Part shown: piece by piece, positions 1 through 10,456 of the stretch
Position numbering within the stretch: position 1 is the stretch's first letter
Layout of the letters: each line of letters begins with the position of its first letter
DNA from: Rhizobium mesosinicum
Lineage (GTDB): Bacteria; Pseudomonadota; Alphaproteobacteria; Rhizobiales; Rhizobiaceae
Assembly: GCF_019511345.1 (NCBI RefSeq)
Contig: NZ_JAEUAK010000004.1
Span: forward strand, 620,001 to 684,000
Direction of reading: 5' to 3'
Length of the DNA: 64,000 nt
The notes under the pieces: generated by a model
Seen by the model: the letters and a program-made list of their open reading frames with translations, nothing else
The model's database searches: none
Told to the model about the DNA's origin: nothing
Translations under genes and position numbers: made by a program

Positions 1-1245
<1,245 letters not shown>

Positions 1246-1260
1246 GGGGAGGGCTTTTCG

Positions 1261-2613
1261 ATGCCGATCAATATCACGATGCCCGCCCTCTCCCCGACCA
1301 TGGAAGAAGGCAATCTGGCCAAATGGCTGGTCAAGGAAGGCGATAAGGTCAAGTCCGGCGATGTGATCGCCGAGATTGAAACCGACAAGGCGACGATGGA
1401 AGTCGAAGCTGTCGACGAAGGCACTGTTGCCAAGATCGTCGTTCCGGCCGGCACCGAAGGCGTGAAGGTCAATGCCCTGATCGCCGTTCTGGCTGGCGAA
1501 GGCGAAGATGTTGCCGCTGCCGCAAGCGGCGCGGGCTCCGCTGCTCCGGCTCCGAAGGCTGCGGCTGCTCCGGCAGAAGCGCCGAAGGCTGACGCCGCAC
1601 CCGCTCCGGCACCATCAGCTCCGGCCGCTGCTCCGGCGCCGGCTGCCGTTTCGTCCGCTGGCGGTGCCCGTACCTTTTCGTCGCCGCTTGCTCGTCGTCT
1701 CGCCAAGGAAGCCGGGATCGATCTTTCCGCCGTTGCCGGCACCGGTCCACATGGCCGTGTCGTCAAGGGCGATATCGAAGCCGCCGTTGCCGGTGGTGGC
1801 GCCAAGGCCGCTCCGGCCGCTGTGGCTGCCCCGCAGGCTGCTGCACCGGCTCCGGCTGCAGCGGCTCCGAAGGGCGCTTCGGACGAAGCCGTGCTCAAGC
1901 TCTTCGAGCAGGGCTCCTACGAGCTCGTGCCGCATGACGGCATGCGCAAGACGATTGCCCGTCGCCTGGTCGAATCCAAGCAGACCGTCCCGCATTTCTA
2001 CGTTTCGGTCGATTGCGAGCTCGACGCCCTGATGGCCCTGCGTGCCCAGTTGAACGATGCTGCTCCCCGCAAGGACGGCGCTCCGGCCTACAAGCTCTCG
2101 GTCAACGACATGGTCATCAAGGCCATGGCTCTGGCGCTGCGCGATGTTCCGGATGCTAACGTCTCCTGGACCGAAAACGCTATGGTCAAGCACAAGCATG
2201 CCGATGTCGGCGTGGCTGTCTCGATCCCCGGCGGCTTGATCACTCCGATCGTCCGCAAGGCCGAAGAGAAGACGCTCTCGACCATCTCAAACGAGATGCG
2301 TGATCTCGGAAAGCGTGCGAAGGACCGCAAGCTGAAGCCCGAGGAATATCAGGGCGGCACGACGTCGGTCTCCAACATGGGCATGATGGGCGTGAAGAAT
2401 TTCGCAGCCGTCATCAATCCGCCGCATGCGACGATCCTCGCAGTCGGCGCGGGTGAGCAGCGCGTCATCGTCAAGAACGGCGAAATGGCGATTGCGACGG
2501 TTATGACCGTGACGCTTTCGACCGATCATCGTTGCGTTGACGGTGCTCTCGGTGCCGAGCTGCTGCAGGCCTTCAAGGGCTACATCGAAAATCCGATGGG
2601 CATGCTGGTCTAA
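1261..2613 (+). CDS. pdhC: Pyruvate dehydrogenase E2, dihydrolipoamide acetyltransferase
   Basis: Transfers the acetyl group from lipoyl-lysine to CoA and forms the core of the PDH complex. 450 residues. Order: lipoyl domain 1-77 with the lipoylation motif TDKA (Lys43), Ala/Pro linker ~80-132, peripheral-subunit-binding domain ~135-172 ([16 protein letters not shown]), a second Ala/Pro linker, and the catalytic domain from ~215 with the DHRCVDG motif (His423 in the active site). There is one lipoyl domain here and one on E1-beta. ATG follows a GGGGAGG-like ribosome site and lies 15 nt after pdhB. Length and domain plan are normal for rhizobia. Confidence 0.97.
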   Translation: MPINITMPALSPTMEEGNLAKWLVKEGDKVKSGDVIAEIETDKATMEVEAVDEGTVAKIVVPAGTEGVKVNALIAVLAGEGEDVAAAASGAGSAAPAPKAAAAPAEAPKADAAPAPAPSAPAAAPAPAAVSSAGGARTFSSPLARRLAKEAGIDLSAVAGTGPHGRVVKGDIEAAVAGGGAKAAPAAVAAPQAAAPAPAAAAPKGASDEAVLKLFEQGSYELVPHDGMRKTIARRLVESKQTVPHFYVSVDCELDALMALRAQLNDAAPRKDGAPAYKLSVNDMVIKAMALALRDVPDANVSWTENAMVKHKHADVGVAVSIPGGLITPIVRKAEEKTLSTISNEMRDLGKRAKDRKLKPEEYQGGTTSVSNMGMMGVKNFAAVINPPHATILAVGAGEQRVIVKNGEMAIATVMTVTLSTDHRCVDGALGAELLQAFKGYIENPMGMLV

Positions 2614-2634
2614 GCAGGACGCGGGAGGGCGGAC

Positions 2635-3276
2635 ATGACGAAGACTGTTCTTTGCTATGGTGACTCGCTGACCTGGGGTTATGACGCCGACACGATCGGC
2701 CGTCATGCCTACGAGAACCGCTGGCCGAGCGTGCTTCAGGCAACGCTCGGAAGCGAGGCTCGTATCATCGCGGAAGGCCTGAACGGCCGCACCACCGCCT
2801 TTGACGACCATCTTGCCGATTGCGATCGCAATGGCGCACGCATTCTGCCGACCATCCTGCAGACGCATGCGCCGCTCGATCTCGTCATTCTGCTGCTTGG
2901 CACCAACGACATGAAGCCGGTTGTCGCAGGCTCGGCTTTTGCCGCATGTCAGGGTATCGGCCGTCTGGTGCGGCTGATCCGCAATCATGCCTGGCCCTTC
3001 GAATTCGATGGACCGGACATCCTGATCGTGGCGCCGCCGGCGATCTGCGAGACGGGCAATGTGCCCTTCGCAGCATCTTTCCCCGGCGGAATCGAGGAAT
3101 CGGCAAAGCTTCCGACGCTTTACCGTGACCTTGCCGATGAACTCGGCTGTGGCTTCTTCGACGGCAATTCCGTCGCAAGGACCACGCCGCTCGACGGCAT
3201 TCACCTCGATGCGGAGAATACGCGTGCGCTCGGGCGTGGTCTTGAGCCGATCGTGCGGATGATGCTGGGCCTTTGA
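2635..3276 (+). CDS. SGNH/GDSL-family hydrolase (arylesterase-like)
   Basis: 213-residue serine hydrolase of the SGNH superfamily, probably an esterase or lipase-like enzyme of unknown substrate. Visible blocks: GDSLTWG with nucleophile Ser11, Gly48 in GLNGR, Asn91 in GTND, and Asp187/His190 in DGIHLD, so the catalytic set is complete. There is no signal peptide, so it is likely cytoplasmic. It sits 21 nt after pdhC and runs into the next gene by a 4-nt overlap, placing it inside the PDH operon. A role in the PDH pathway is not evident. Confidence 0.85.
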   Translation: MTKTVLCYGDSLTWGYDADTIGRHAYENRWPSVLQATLGSEARIIAEGLNGRTTAFDDHLADCDRNGARILPTILQTHAPLDLVILLLGTNDMKPVVAGSAFAACQGIGRLVRLIRNHAWPFEFDGPDILIVAPPAICETGNVPFAASFPGGIEESAKLPTLYRDLADELGCGFFDGNSVARTTPLDGIHLDAENTRALGRGLEPIVRMMLGL

Positions 3277-3857
3277 CGGTGGCCGCCTTCCTTGCCCTCC
3301 GGCAAGCCTCCCGCAGGGATGCTTCGGAACTGGCGATCCTGGCGGATATCGCGTCACACGGCTTTGCTTCATGGCTGTGGTTTGCCGATGTCGCAAGCGG
3401 CATGAGCGACACGCCGCTGGAGCGAGGCCGGCTGAAGATGAGCGACGAGGCGCTCGGCGGCTGGAAGAATGCCGTCATCGGCGAGGCCTATGACGAGATC
3501 GCTGGAATGGCGATCGGCTATGAAGTGGATGAAGGCATACGCGATCTCGAAGCGCGGCATCCGGCCATAGAGCCGATGCTGGCGATGCAGAGATCGGTGA
3601 TTGGACACTGGTTCATTGGCAGTCTCGCGGTCTATCGCCATATGCGCGATATCGGTATCGGCAAGAGGCTGCTCGAAGACCAGATGGAAAAGGCAGATGG
3701 ATTGCCGGTCAGCCTGATCACGTCGGATAGTAACGAAGCGGCGCTGTCGCTTTACGGAAGAAACGGATTTTCGGAAGCGGCGCGCATGGATGCTGTGCCG
3801 CTCTTCGACAACAGCAAGAAGCACGCATGGGTTTTGATGACCCGCGCGGGAGCGTAA
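3273..3857 (+). CDS. GNAT-family N-acetyltransferase
   Basis: 194 residues with the GNAT fold. The acetyl-CoA-binding signature is at RHMRDIGIGKRLL (about residues 122-134), and the C-terminal strand NEAALSLYGRNGF is typical of motif B. The acceptor is unknown. The start taken is TTG at 3273, which overlaps the TGA of the preceding hydrolase; GTG at 3279 is an alternative. The overlap suggests translational coupling with the hydrolase, and lpdA follows after 16 nt. Confidence 0.82.
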   Translation: MTVAAFLALRQASRRDASELAILADIASHGFASWLWFADVASGMSDTPLERGRLKMSDEALGGWKNAVIGEAYDEIAGMAIGYEVDEGIRDLEARHPAIEPMLAMQRSVIGHWFIGSLAVYRHMRDIGIGKRLLEDQMEKADGLPVSLITSDSNEAALSLYGRNGFSEAARMDAVPLFDNSKKHAWVLMTRAGA

Positions 3858-3873
3858 CAAAGGCAGGAAAGCA

Positions 3874-5319
3874 ATGGCTCAATCCTACGACGTCATCGTC
3901 ATCGGTTCCGGTCCGGGCGGCTATATCGCCGCCATCCGCGCCGCACAGCTCGGCCTCAAGGTCGCCTGCGTCGAGCGCGAACATTTGGCTGGTATCTGCT
4001 CAAACTGGGGCTGCATCCCGACCAAGGCGCTGCTGCGCTCCGCAGACGTTCTTCATACCGCCCAGCATGGCAAGGACTACGGCCTCGTGCTGGAAGGCAC
4101 GATCAAGCCCGACATCAAGGCGATCGTCACCCGTTCGCGCGGCATCGCACATCGCATGAACAACGGCGTCGGCTTCCTGTTCAAGAAGAACAAGGTCGAT
4201 GTCATCTGGGGCGAAGCCAAGATCACCAAACCCGGGGAGATCGTCGTTTCAAAGACGACGAAGAAGCCGATGGAGCCGATGGGTCCGGTGCCGAAGAATG
4301 CGCTGGGCGAGGGCACCTACACCGCCAAGCACATCATCGTTGCGACCGGCGCCCGTCCGCGCGCCCTGCCGGGCATCGAGCCGGACGGCAAGCTGATTTG
4401 GACCTATTTCGAAGCGATGAAGGCTGACGAACTACCGAAGTCCCTGCTCGTCATGGGCTCGGGCGCCATCGGCATCGAATTCGCAAGCTTCTATCGCACC
4501 ATGGGCGTCGACGTCACCGTCGTCGAAATCATGAGCCAGGTCATGCCGATCGAGGATGCGGAAATCTCCGCGCTCGCCAAGAAGCAGTTCGAACGCCAGG
4601 GCATGAAGATCCACCTGGAGGCTAAGGTCGCCAAGGTGGAGAAAGGCGCAAACTCGATCACCGCCACCATCGAGAAGAAGGATGGCACGACCGAGACCAT
4701 AACCGCTGACCGCATGATCTCGGCCGTCGGCGTGCAGGCCAATATCGAAGGCATCGGCCTTGAGGCCGTTGGCGTGAAGACCGATCGTGGTTTCATCGTC
4801 ATCGATGGCTACGGCAAGACCAACGTGCCCGGCATCTACGCGATCGGTGACGTTGCCGGCCCGCCACTGCTGGCCCATAAGGCTGAGCATGAAGGCGTCG
4901 TCTGCGTCGAAAAGATTGCGGGCCTGCCCAACGTTCATCCGACGGACAGGCAGAAGATCCCCGGCTGCACCTATTGCAATCCGCAGGTCGCCTCCGTCGG
5001 CCTGACCGAGGCCAAGGCCAAGGAACTAGGCCGTGATATCCGCGTCGGCCGCTTCCCCTTTAGTGCCAACGGCAAGGCTGTCGCGCTCGGTGAAGATCAG
5101 GGTCTGGTCAAGACGATCTTCGACAAGAAGACCGGTGAGCTGCTTGGCGCTCACATGGTCGGTGCCGAAGTCACCGAACTCATTCAAGGCTTCGTCGTCG
5201 CCATGAACCTGGAGACGACCGAAGAAGAACTGATGCACACGATCTTCCCGCATCCGACCATTTCGGAAACGATGAAGGAAAGCGTGCTCGACGCTTACGG
5301 TCGCGTTCTGAACGCTTGA
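3874..5319 (+). CDS. lpdA: Dihydrolipoamide dehydrogenase (E3)
   Basis: Flavoprotein that reoxidises dihydrolipoyl groups with NAD+; the E3 of the PDH complex. 481 residues. N-terminal FAD motif GSGPGGYIAA, redox-active disulfide CSNWGC (Cys42/Cys47), NAD motif GSGAIGIEFA near 191, second FAD motif YAIGDVAGPPLLAHKA, and the active-site His460-Glu465 pair (HPTISE) in the dimer interface. A Pro/Met-rich insertion around 128-145 (KKPMEPMGPVPKN) is often seen in alphaproteobacterial PDH-linked E3. The ribosome site is AGGAAAG. Location in the pdh cluster points to PDH rather than 2-oxoglutarate dehydrogenase. Confidence 0.96.
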   Translation: MAQSYDVIVIGSGPGGYIAAIRAAQLGLKVACVEREHLAGICSNWGCIPTKALLRSADVLHTAQHGKDYGLVLEGTIKPDIKAIVTRSRGIAHRMNNGVGFLFKKNKVDVIWGEAKITKPGEIVVSKTTKKPMEPMGPVPKNALGEGTYTAKHIIVATGARPRALPGIEPDGKLIWTYFEAMKADELPKSLLVMGSGAIGIEFASFYRTMGVDVTVVEIMSQVMPIEDAEISALAKKQFERQGMKIHLEAKVAKVEKGANSITATIEKKDGTTETITADRMISAVGVQANIEGIGLEAVGVKTDRGFIVIDGYGKTNVPGIYAIGDVAGPPLLAHKAEHEGVVCVEKIAGLPNVHPTDRQKIPGCTYCNPQVASVGLTEAKAKELGRDIRVGRFPFSANGKAVALGEDQGLVKTIFDKKTGELLGAHMVGAEVTELIQGFVVAMNLETTEEELMHTIFPHPTISETMKESVLDAYGRVLNA

Positions 5320-5359
5320 TAATTTCCTTGGCCGCTCTTTATCCCGTGGTGGCAAAAAG

Positions 5360-5385
5360 CCATCCACAGGATGGAAAATCCATCC
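5360..5385 (+). repeat. Alternating inverted repeat CCATCC / GGATGG / CCATCC
   Basis: Three hexamers in a row: CCATCC (5360-5365), GGATGG (5369-5374) and CCATCC (5380-5385). The middle one can pair with either neighbour, giving two mutually exclusive 6-bp hairpins with 3-nt and 5-nt loops. It lies in the leader of the first GlsB-type gene, about 35 nt before its ATG. Seen directly; function unknown. Confidence 0.6.
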
Positions 5386-5419
5386 CCCGTCAGGGTGGAA
5401 AAAACGAAAGGAAATCATC

Positions 5420-5674
5420 ATGTCTATGGGCACGCAGTCGCTTCTCATCTTTCTGCTGATCGGCCTTGTCGCAGGCTTTCTCGCAAGCCTGATCGTCGGA
5501 GGTGGTGGGTTGATACGGTGCCTGCTCAGCGGCATCATCGGTGCGTTCGTGGGCGGGTTTCTGTTCAATGCGCTGGGTATATCGCTGGGCATTGAAAATG
5601 CATTGGTGGTTCAGATCATCCACGCAACAGTCGGCGCCATTGTCGTGGTCCTGATTGCAAGGGCGATAGCGTAG
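5420..5674 (+). CDS. GlsB/YeaQ/YmgE-family small membrane protein
   Basis: 84-residue protein with three hydrophobic segments (about 4-27, 33-52, 62-82) and Gly-rich helices (LVAGFLASLIVGGGG). This matches the transglycosylase-associated/GlsB-YeaQ-YmgE family of stress-response inner-membrane proteins, whose biochemical role is unknown. ATG is preceded by AGGAAATCATC. A paralogue follows after 13 nt, making a tandem pair. Confidence is high that it is a gene, moderate for the family. Confidence 0.82.
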   Translation: MSMGTQSLLIFLLIGLVAGFLASLIVGGGGLIRCLLSGIIGAFVGGFLFNALGISLGIENALVVQIIHATVGAIVVVLIARAIA

Positions 5675-5687
5675 GGTAAGGGATAGG

Positions 5688-5936
5688 ATGGAAGGCGTCG
5701 GCTGGATTTCGGCAATCATCATCGGCGGACTTGCAGGCTGGCTTGCAGGCAAGCTGATGGAAGCGCGTTACGGCGTCTTGCTGAACATTGTGCTCGGCAT
5801 TGTCGGCTCGGTCGTGGCCACCGCCATCCTGGCGCAGTTCCACATCGAGGTCGCCGGTGGAAGGTTCGGCTATTTCGTGACCGGCTTCGTCGGCGCCTGC
5901 CTGCTGATATTCTTCGCGCGGCTGGTTCGAAGATAA
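5688..5936 (+). CDS. GlsB/YeaQ/YmgE-family membrane protein (tandem paralogue)
   Basis: 82 residues, three predicted membrane helices, with the family-typical GGLAGWLAGKLMEARYGVLL in helix 1-loop and LNIVLGIVGSVVA in helix 2. It fits the YeaQ/YmgE consensus better than its upstream neighbour. The ribosome site GGATAGG precedes ATG. Probably co-transcribed with the gene 13 nt upstream. Role in the envelope stress response is inferred from the family only. Confidence 0.85.
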   Translation: MEGVGWISAIIIGGLAGWLAGKLMEARYGVLLNIVLGIVGSVVATAILAQFHIEVAGGRFGYFVTGFVGACLLIFFARLVRR

Positions 5937-6040
5937 GTGTGAAGACACAGCGCATCTCTTTAGATCGAAAGATTTGAATAAACGAACGATGCGCAATATG
6001 ACAATCCGAGCCGCATGGGGCGGCGGAAAGTTGAACTGAC

Positions 6041-7012
6041 ATGGTCACCATTCTCGACACGATCAATCCAGACGCAAAGCGCGTGCGGCATCCGGAAAAG
6101 GCGCATCGCCCGGATACGGAAGTCCTGCGCAAGCCGGACTGGATCCGTGTGAAGGCGCCGACCTCGAAAGGATACGCCGAAACCCGTTCGATCGTGAAGG
6201 AGCACAAGCTCGTCACCGTCTGCGAAGAGGCGGGCTGCCCGAATATCGGCGAGTGCTGGGACAAGAAACACGCCACCTTCATGATCATGGGCGAAATCTG
6301 TACGCGTGCCTGTGCCTTCTGCAATGTCGCGACCGGCAAGCCGAACGCGCTCGACATGGCCGAGCCGGAAAATGTCGCCAAGGCCGTCAAGCAGATGGGC
6401 CTTAGCCACGTCGTCATCACCTCCGTCGACCGTGACGATCTGGAGGATGGCGGCGCCGAACATTTCGAGAAGGTCATCTGGGCGATCCGCGCCGCTTCGC
6501 CGACGACAACGATCGAAATCCTGACGCCCGATTTCCTCAAGAAGCCCGGCGCTTTGGAGCGTGTCGTCGCCGCCAAGCCCGATGTCTTCAACCACAATAT
6601 GGAGACCGTCGCCGGCAACTACCTGACAGTTCGCCCCGGCGCGCGCTATTTCCATTCCATCCGCCTGCTGCAGCGTGTGAAGGAGCTCGATCCCACCATG
6701 TTCACCAAGTCCGGCATTATGGTGGGCCTCGGTGAGGAGCGGAACGAGGTTCTCCAGCTCATGGATGACCTGCGCACCGCCGATGTCGATTTCCTGACGA
6801 TCGGCCAATATCTGCAGCCGACCCGCAAGCACCACAAGGTCGAAAGCTTCGTCACGCCAGAGGAGTTCAAGTCGTACGAGACGGTTGCCTACACCAAAGG
6901 CTTCCTCATGGTGGCTTCCAGCCCGCTGACCCGCTCCTCGCACCATGCCGGCGATGACTTCGCCCGCCTGAAAGCTGCGCGCGAGAAGAAGCTGCTGATG
7001 GCTGCAGAGTAA
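6041..7012 (+). CDS. lipA: Lipoyl synthase
   Basis: Radical-SAM enzyme that inserts two sulfurs into protein-bound octanoyl groups to make lipoyl cofactors. 323 residues. Auxiliary 4Fe-4S cluster cysteines 61, 66 and 72 ([12 protein letters not shown]) and the radical-SAM CxxxCxxC at 87, 91 and 94 (CTRACAFC) are all present, as is the C-terminal RSS motif ([10 protein letters not shown]). It makes the cofactor carried by PdhB and PdhC encoded a few kilobases upstream. A strong intrinsic terminator ends the unit. Confidence 0.97.
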   Translation: MVTILDTINPDAKRVRHPEKAHRPDTEVLRKPDWIRVKAPTSKGYAETRSIVKEHKLVTVCEEAGCPNIGECWDKKHATFMIMGEICTRACAFCNVATGKPNALDMAEPENVAKAVKQMGLSHVVITSVDRDDLEDGGAEHFEKVIWAIRAASPTTTIEILTPDFLKKPGALERVVAAKPDVFNHNMETVAGNYLTVRPGARYFHSIRLLQRVKELDPTMFTKSGIMVGLGEERNEVLQLMDDLRTADVDFLTIGQYLQPTRKHHKVESFVTPEEFKSYETVAYTKGFLMVASSPLTRSSHHAGDDFARLKAAREKKLLMAAE

Positions 7013-7035
7013 GAGCTTACCCTTGTTTTTGATGG

Positions 7036-7066
7036 GACCGCGGCGATTTCGCCGCGGTTTTTCTTT
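7036..7066 (+). terminator. Intrinsic terminator after lipA
   Basis: Perfect 8-bp stem CCGCGGCG (7038-7045) / CGCCGCGG (7050-7057) with a 4-nt loop, followed by TTTTTCTTT. It lies 25 nt past the lipA stop and before the P-loop NTPase gene. Confidence 0.9.
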
Positions 7067-7165
7067 GTGCTGTCATCAGCAGGTCATGCGAAGCAGCTAG
7101 CCAGCACGCCGCTCTTCGCCGTTAAGTCTGTTCGCGAAGGCGATCCTTTTGAAAGCGAGCCAGCC

Positions 7166-7759
7166 ATGCATCAAGTGACGATGTCGCCTGAACCCATTCG
7201 TGCGGTCTCTGTTGCCGAGGCAGCCGATATCATTGCACGTGTGGAGCGCATCATGGTCATCGGCTGCTCGGGCGGCGGCAAGTCGACGCTTGCACAGAAG
7301 CTGGCGAGCCATTTCAGCCTGACCTACCTCTCCATCGATCGCGATATTCTCTGGCTGCCGGGCTGGGTGGAGCGCAGCAAGGAGGAACAGCGCCGGCGGA
7401 TTGTCGAAAGGATTGCCGGCGAACGCTGGATCATGGATGGTACCAATCCCTCCACTTTCGACATCCGCCTGCCGCGTACCGAGATCGTCATCTGGGTACG
7501 GATGCCGCGCCTGCTTTGCGTCTGGGGTGTCATGACCCGCTGGCTGAAGCACATCGGCCGCACGCGTCCTGAAATGGCGCCGGGATGTAACGACAAGGTC
7601 GACTGGCAGTTTCTGAAATTCATCTGGACCTTCGAGGAGAAGTTCTCGCCGCGCGTGACCGCAGGGATCGCTGCTCATGGGCCGCACGTACCGGTTTTGC
7701 AGGTGAAATCCCGCCGCCAGATGCGCGCGCTTCTTGATCTTCTCGGTGTGCCGGCTTAA
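7166..7759 (+). CDS. P-loop NTPase, adenylate-kinase/FlaR-like
   Basis: 197 residues if started at ATG 7166; ATG 7181 is an alternative, and the open frame reaching 7067 would begin inside the preceding terminator. Walker A is GCSGGGKST (residues 33-41), followed by IDRDILWLPGW and the DGT motif of small nucleotide kinases (WIMDGTNPSTFDIRL). This resembles the FlaR/topology-modulation and adenylate-kinase-related group; substrate unknown. The next gene starts 9 nt downstream, so the two are probably co-transcribed. Confidence 0.82.
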   Translation: MHQVTMSPEPIRAVSVAEAADIIARVERIMVIGCSGGGKSTLAQKLASHFSLTYLSIDRDILWLPGWVERSKEEQRRRIVERIAGERWIMDGTNPSTFDIRLPRTEIVIWVRMPRLLCVWGVMTRWLKHIGRTRPEMAPGCNDKVDWQFLKFIWTFEEKFSPRVTAGIAAHGPHVPVLQVKSRRQMRALLDLLGVPA

Positions 7760-7768
7760 CTGCGCTTC

Positions 7769-8215
7769 ATGCCGCAATTCGAAACGCACCGCTCTGTCCC
7801 GCACACGCCCGATCAGATGTTCGACCTGGTGTCTGATGTCGAACGTTATCCGCAGTTTCTGCCGCTCTGCGAAGCCCTCGTTGTGAAGAACCGCAAGGAG
7901 CGTGCCGGCAAAGAACTGCTGATCGCCGACATGACTGTCGGTTACAAGGCGATCCGCGAAACCTTCACGACCCAGGTCTTGTTGAACAGGGGCGAGCGCA
8001 TCATCGACGTCAAATATATCGACGGTCCGTTCCGCTATCTCGACAACCGCTGGCGGTTCGTCGAGGCAGAAGGCGGCGGCTGCACGGTCGATTTCTTCAT
8101 CGACTATGAGTTCAAGAGCCGCATTCTCGGCGCCCTCATGGGATCGATGTTCGACCGGGCTTTCCGCATGTTCACGGAAGCCTTCGAAAAACGGGCAGCA
8201 GCGATCTACGGCTGA
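7769..8215 (+). CDS. RatA/COQ10-type polyketide-cyclase (START) family protein
   Basis: 148 residues with the SRPBCC/START fold. The N-terminal motif HTPDQMFDLVSDVERYPQFL and WRFVEAEGGGCTVDFFIDYE are hallmarks of the COQ10/RatA family. Eukaryotic COQ10 binds ubiquinone and assists respiration; the E. coli member RatA was reported to affect ribosome subunit association. Which role applies here cannot be told from sequence. In alphaproteobacteria it is commonly encoded close to lipA, as here. Confidence 0.87.
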   Translation: MPQFETHRSVPHTPDQMFDLVSDVERYPQFLPLCEALVVKNRKERAGKELLIADMTVGYKAIRETFTTQVLLNRGERIIDVKYIDGPFRYLDNRWRFVEAEGGGCTVDFFIDYEFKSRILGALMGSMFDRAFRMFTEAFEKRAAAIYG

Positions 8216-8218
8216 CAG

Positions 8219-8524
8219 TCAGCGATCGATAAAATGATCGAAAGGACGATTCGCCGGATAGGCGTAGGCGCCGCGATCGGTGAATCCGTAGCGATAGAGG
8301 CAGCCCCTGAGCGCCGCGTTGTAGATCAAGCCGTGCGTGTCAGGTGATCCGCGCTTGCCCATGGCTTCCGGCTCACAGCGACCGAGCGCATGGTCATATT
8401 TGTGCAGCAGAACCGGATCGGAATCCACCCGTACGCCGCCATAGACCTGATAGTTGGACGGTGCTTCGGCCGCCGAAACGCAGGCGAGGCTCAAGACGAC
8501 ACCGATGCATGCGAAATATCTCAT
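8219..8524 (-). CDS. Small exported protein of unknown function
   Basis: 101 residues. A clear signal peptide (MRYFACIGVVLSLACVSAAEA) would be cleaved around residue 21. The mature part has two cysteines (CEPEAMG and GCLYRYGF) that could form a disulfide, several aromatic residues, and no recognised domain. It is convergent with the upstream gene, its stop lying 4 nt from that gene's end. A real gene is supported by the signal peptide and consistent codon use; function unknown. Confidence 0.7.
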   Translation of the reverse strand: MRYFACIGVVLSLACVSAAEAPSNYQVYGGVRVDSDPVLLHKYDHALGRCEPEAMGKRGSPDTHGLIYNAALRGCLYRYGFTDRGAYAYPANRPFDHFIDR

Positions 8525-8603
8525 TTGACTGGTTCCTCAAAACCGGCTCTTGCCTGGACGCGGCAGAAACTGAAATTTCCGCCTTTTGTTCCGTCACTCA
8601 AGA

Positions 8604-9098
8604 TCACACAATTTCGATAAGCATTTGAAGTGCCGTGCGGATCGTTGCCAGCCGGACATCCGTGCGGCCAATGTCTCCGTAGAGCATCTTACGATGGACA
8701 AGCTTACCCGAACGCGATTTCGCCGCAAGATGCACCAGCCCGACCGGCTTTTCCGGCGATCCGCCGCCGGGACCCGCAATACCCGTCACAGCGACCGCCA
8801 GATGGGCGCGCGAGCGGAAGAGGGCGCCATGCACCATCTGCCGGACCGTCTCCTCCGAAACCGCACCGAAACGGATGAGCGTTTCTTCCTGCACGCCGAG
8901 CATCTGTATCTTGGCGGTGTTGGTATAGGTCACGAAGCCACGGTCAACGACTGCGGACGATCCTGAAATCTCCGTGAGCACGCCGGCAATCAGTCCGCCG
9001 GTGCAGGACTCTGCCGTCGACACCATCAGACCCGCAGCCGTGAAATTGTGGATGATGTTTTCCGCCATCGAAGTGATATCAGCGGGAAACAGGCTCAT
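8604..9098 (-). CDS. CinA-family nicotinamide-nucleotide amidohydrolase (C-terminal domain type)
   Basis: 164 residues from ATG at 9098; the frame stays open further upstream but that part is inside ispDF. Contains [10 protein letters not shown] and [12 protein letters not shown], the signature of the CinA C-terminal/PncC deamidase domain, which converts NMN to nicotinate mononucleotide in pyridine-nucleotide salvage. The N-terminal MoaB-like domain of full CinA is absent. The start ATG overlaps the ispDF stop (ATGA), so it is translationally coupled to ispDF. Confidence 0.9.
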   Translation of the reverse strand: MSLFPADITSMAENIIHNFTAAGLMVSTAESCTGGLIAGVLTEISGSSAVVDRGFVTYTNTAKIQMLGVQEETLIRFGAVSEETVRQMVHGALFRSRAHLAVAVTGIAGPGGGSPEKPVGLVHLAAKSRSGKLVHRKMLYGDIGRTDVRLATIRTALQMLIEIV

Positions 9099-10315
9099 CG
9101 CTTCTTGCCTCCATAGACGACGGTTGCCGTTGCGATCGCAGCGATCCCCTCGCGGCGGCCCACGAAACCGATCTTCTCGTTGGTGGTGGCTTTCACCGAG
9201 CAGCGCTCCACGTCGATGCCGAGGAATTCCGAAAGATTGGCGCGCATGGCTTCGCGATGCGGCCCGACCCTTGGCGCCTCCGCAATTAACGAGATGTCCG
9301 CATTGGTGATGGTACCGCCATGATGGCGCACGATCTTTGCGGCATGTTCGATAAAGATGCGAGAAGGGGCACCCTTCCATTGCGGATCGGATGGCGGGAA
9401 ATGATCCCCGATATCTCCGGCGCCGCAGGTGGCAAGCAGCGCATCCGTCAGCGCATGCAGCGCCACATCGGCATCCGAATGGCCCTTGAGCTTTTGATCA
9501 TGCGGAATGAAGACACCGCAGAGTGTGACGCCGTCGCCGGGCTCAAGCTGATGCACGTCATAACCGTTGCCGGTGCGCACATCCGGGATACGAGCGTTTG
9601 AGAGCTTGTCGTCGGCCATGGCTATATCGCTTCTGACTGTCAGCTTGACGTTGGCCGGTGCACCCTCGACGATAGTTACAGGAATACTGAGCCACTCGGC
9701 AATCGAGGCATCGTCTGTGAAATCCGTCCTGCCACTCGCCGCCGCTTTTTCATGCGCTTCAAGAATGGCGGCAAAATCGAAGGATTGCGGTGTCTGCGCC
9801 GCATAGAGCTGGTCGCGCGAAATGGTCTTGAGCACAGTGCCGTCGCTGCCGGCTCGCTTCAGTGTATCGGCGACCGGCACGGCAGGCAGCACTGCCGTCG
9901 CGCCGCCCGAAAGCCTATCCGCGATCCGGTCGAGAAGCTGGTGATCGAAAAAGGGCCGCACCGCGTCATGGATCAGCACATGGCTGACGCCCTTATCCCT
10001 GAGGTGCCGAAGACCGGCCAGCACCGATTGCTGTCGGGTCGCGCCGCCATGAACCGTGTCGATCGGTGTGGCGGAGATGATATGCCGGGACGCTCTTGCG
10101 AAGAGCGCTTCGTCATCGGGGTGGATGACGACGACGATGTGCGTTGCCGCTTCCCATGTCATGAAATTTTCAAGCGTATGGACGATAACCGGCTTGCCGC
10201 CGATCATCCGGTACTGCTTTGGGCCTTCCTCGTGCGATCCGGCGCGTTCACCGCGGCCCGCCGCAACGACGACAATTCCAGCCGATATCGGTTGCTTAGT
10301 ATGCATTTGCAGCAT
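9095..10315 (-). CDS. ispDF: Bifunctional IspD/IspF (MEP cytidylyltransferase / MECDP synthase)
   Basis: Fused enzyme for steps 3 and 5 of the MEP isoprenoid pathway. 406 residues. The IspD domain (~10-235) has [11 protein letters not shown] and HDAVRPF (116-122); the IspF domain (~247-406) has the metal ligands Asp253 and His255 (GYDVHQ) and His279 ([12 protein letters not shown]). Fusion is usual in alphaproteobacteria. A start at Met4 (10306) is also possible. It is divergent from dusB across 141 bp and overlaps cinA by 4 nt. Confidence 0.96.
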   Translation of the reverse strand: MLQMHTKQPISAGIVVVAAGRGERAGSHEEGPKQYRMIGGKPVIVHTLENFMTWEAATHIVVVIHPDDEALFARASRHIISATPIDTVHGGATRQQSVLAGLRHLRDKGVSHVLIHDAVRPFFDHQLLDRIADRLSGGATAVLPAVPVADTLKRAGSDGTVLKTISRDQLYAAQTPQSFDFAAILEAHEKAAASGRTDFTDDASIAEWLSIPVTIVEGAPANVKLTVRSDIAMADDKLSNARIPDVRTGNGYDVHQLEPGDGVTLCGVFIPHDQKLKGHSDADVALHALTDALLATCGAGDIGDHFPPSDPQWKGAPSRIFIEHAAKIVRHHGGTITNADISLIAEAPRVGPHREAMRANLSEFLGIDVERCSVKATTNEKIGFVGRREGIAAIATATVVYGGKKR

Positions 10316-10456
10316 AAATCCCAGAAATATGCGGAATAGATGTCAGTTGCTCTATCGTCTTGCTCGGACCTTTTCCAGCATTTGCCCAAAAAATATCAAT
10401 TCGGGCTCGACCCTCTTGGCAAGCCGCAGAACTATGGCTAAAAATAATGCAGCTAC

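Noticed and set aside
1508..2032. Alternative-frame open reading in the Ala/Pro linker of pdhC
   Set aside because: Arises from GC-rich Ala/Pro codons; Arg/Leu/Pro low-complexity product.
2287..3396. 369-codon open frame antisense to pdhC and the GDSL hydrolase gene
   Set aside because: Composition is that of a reverse-strand shadow (Arg/His-rich, no domain), and both opposing genes are well supported.
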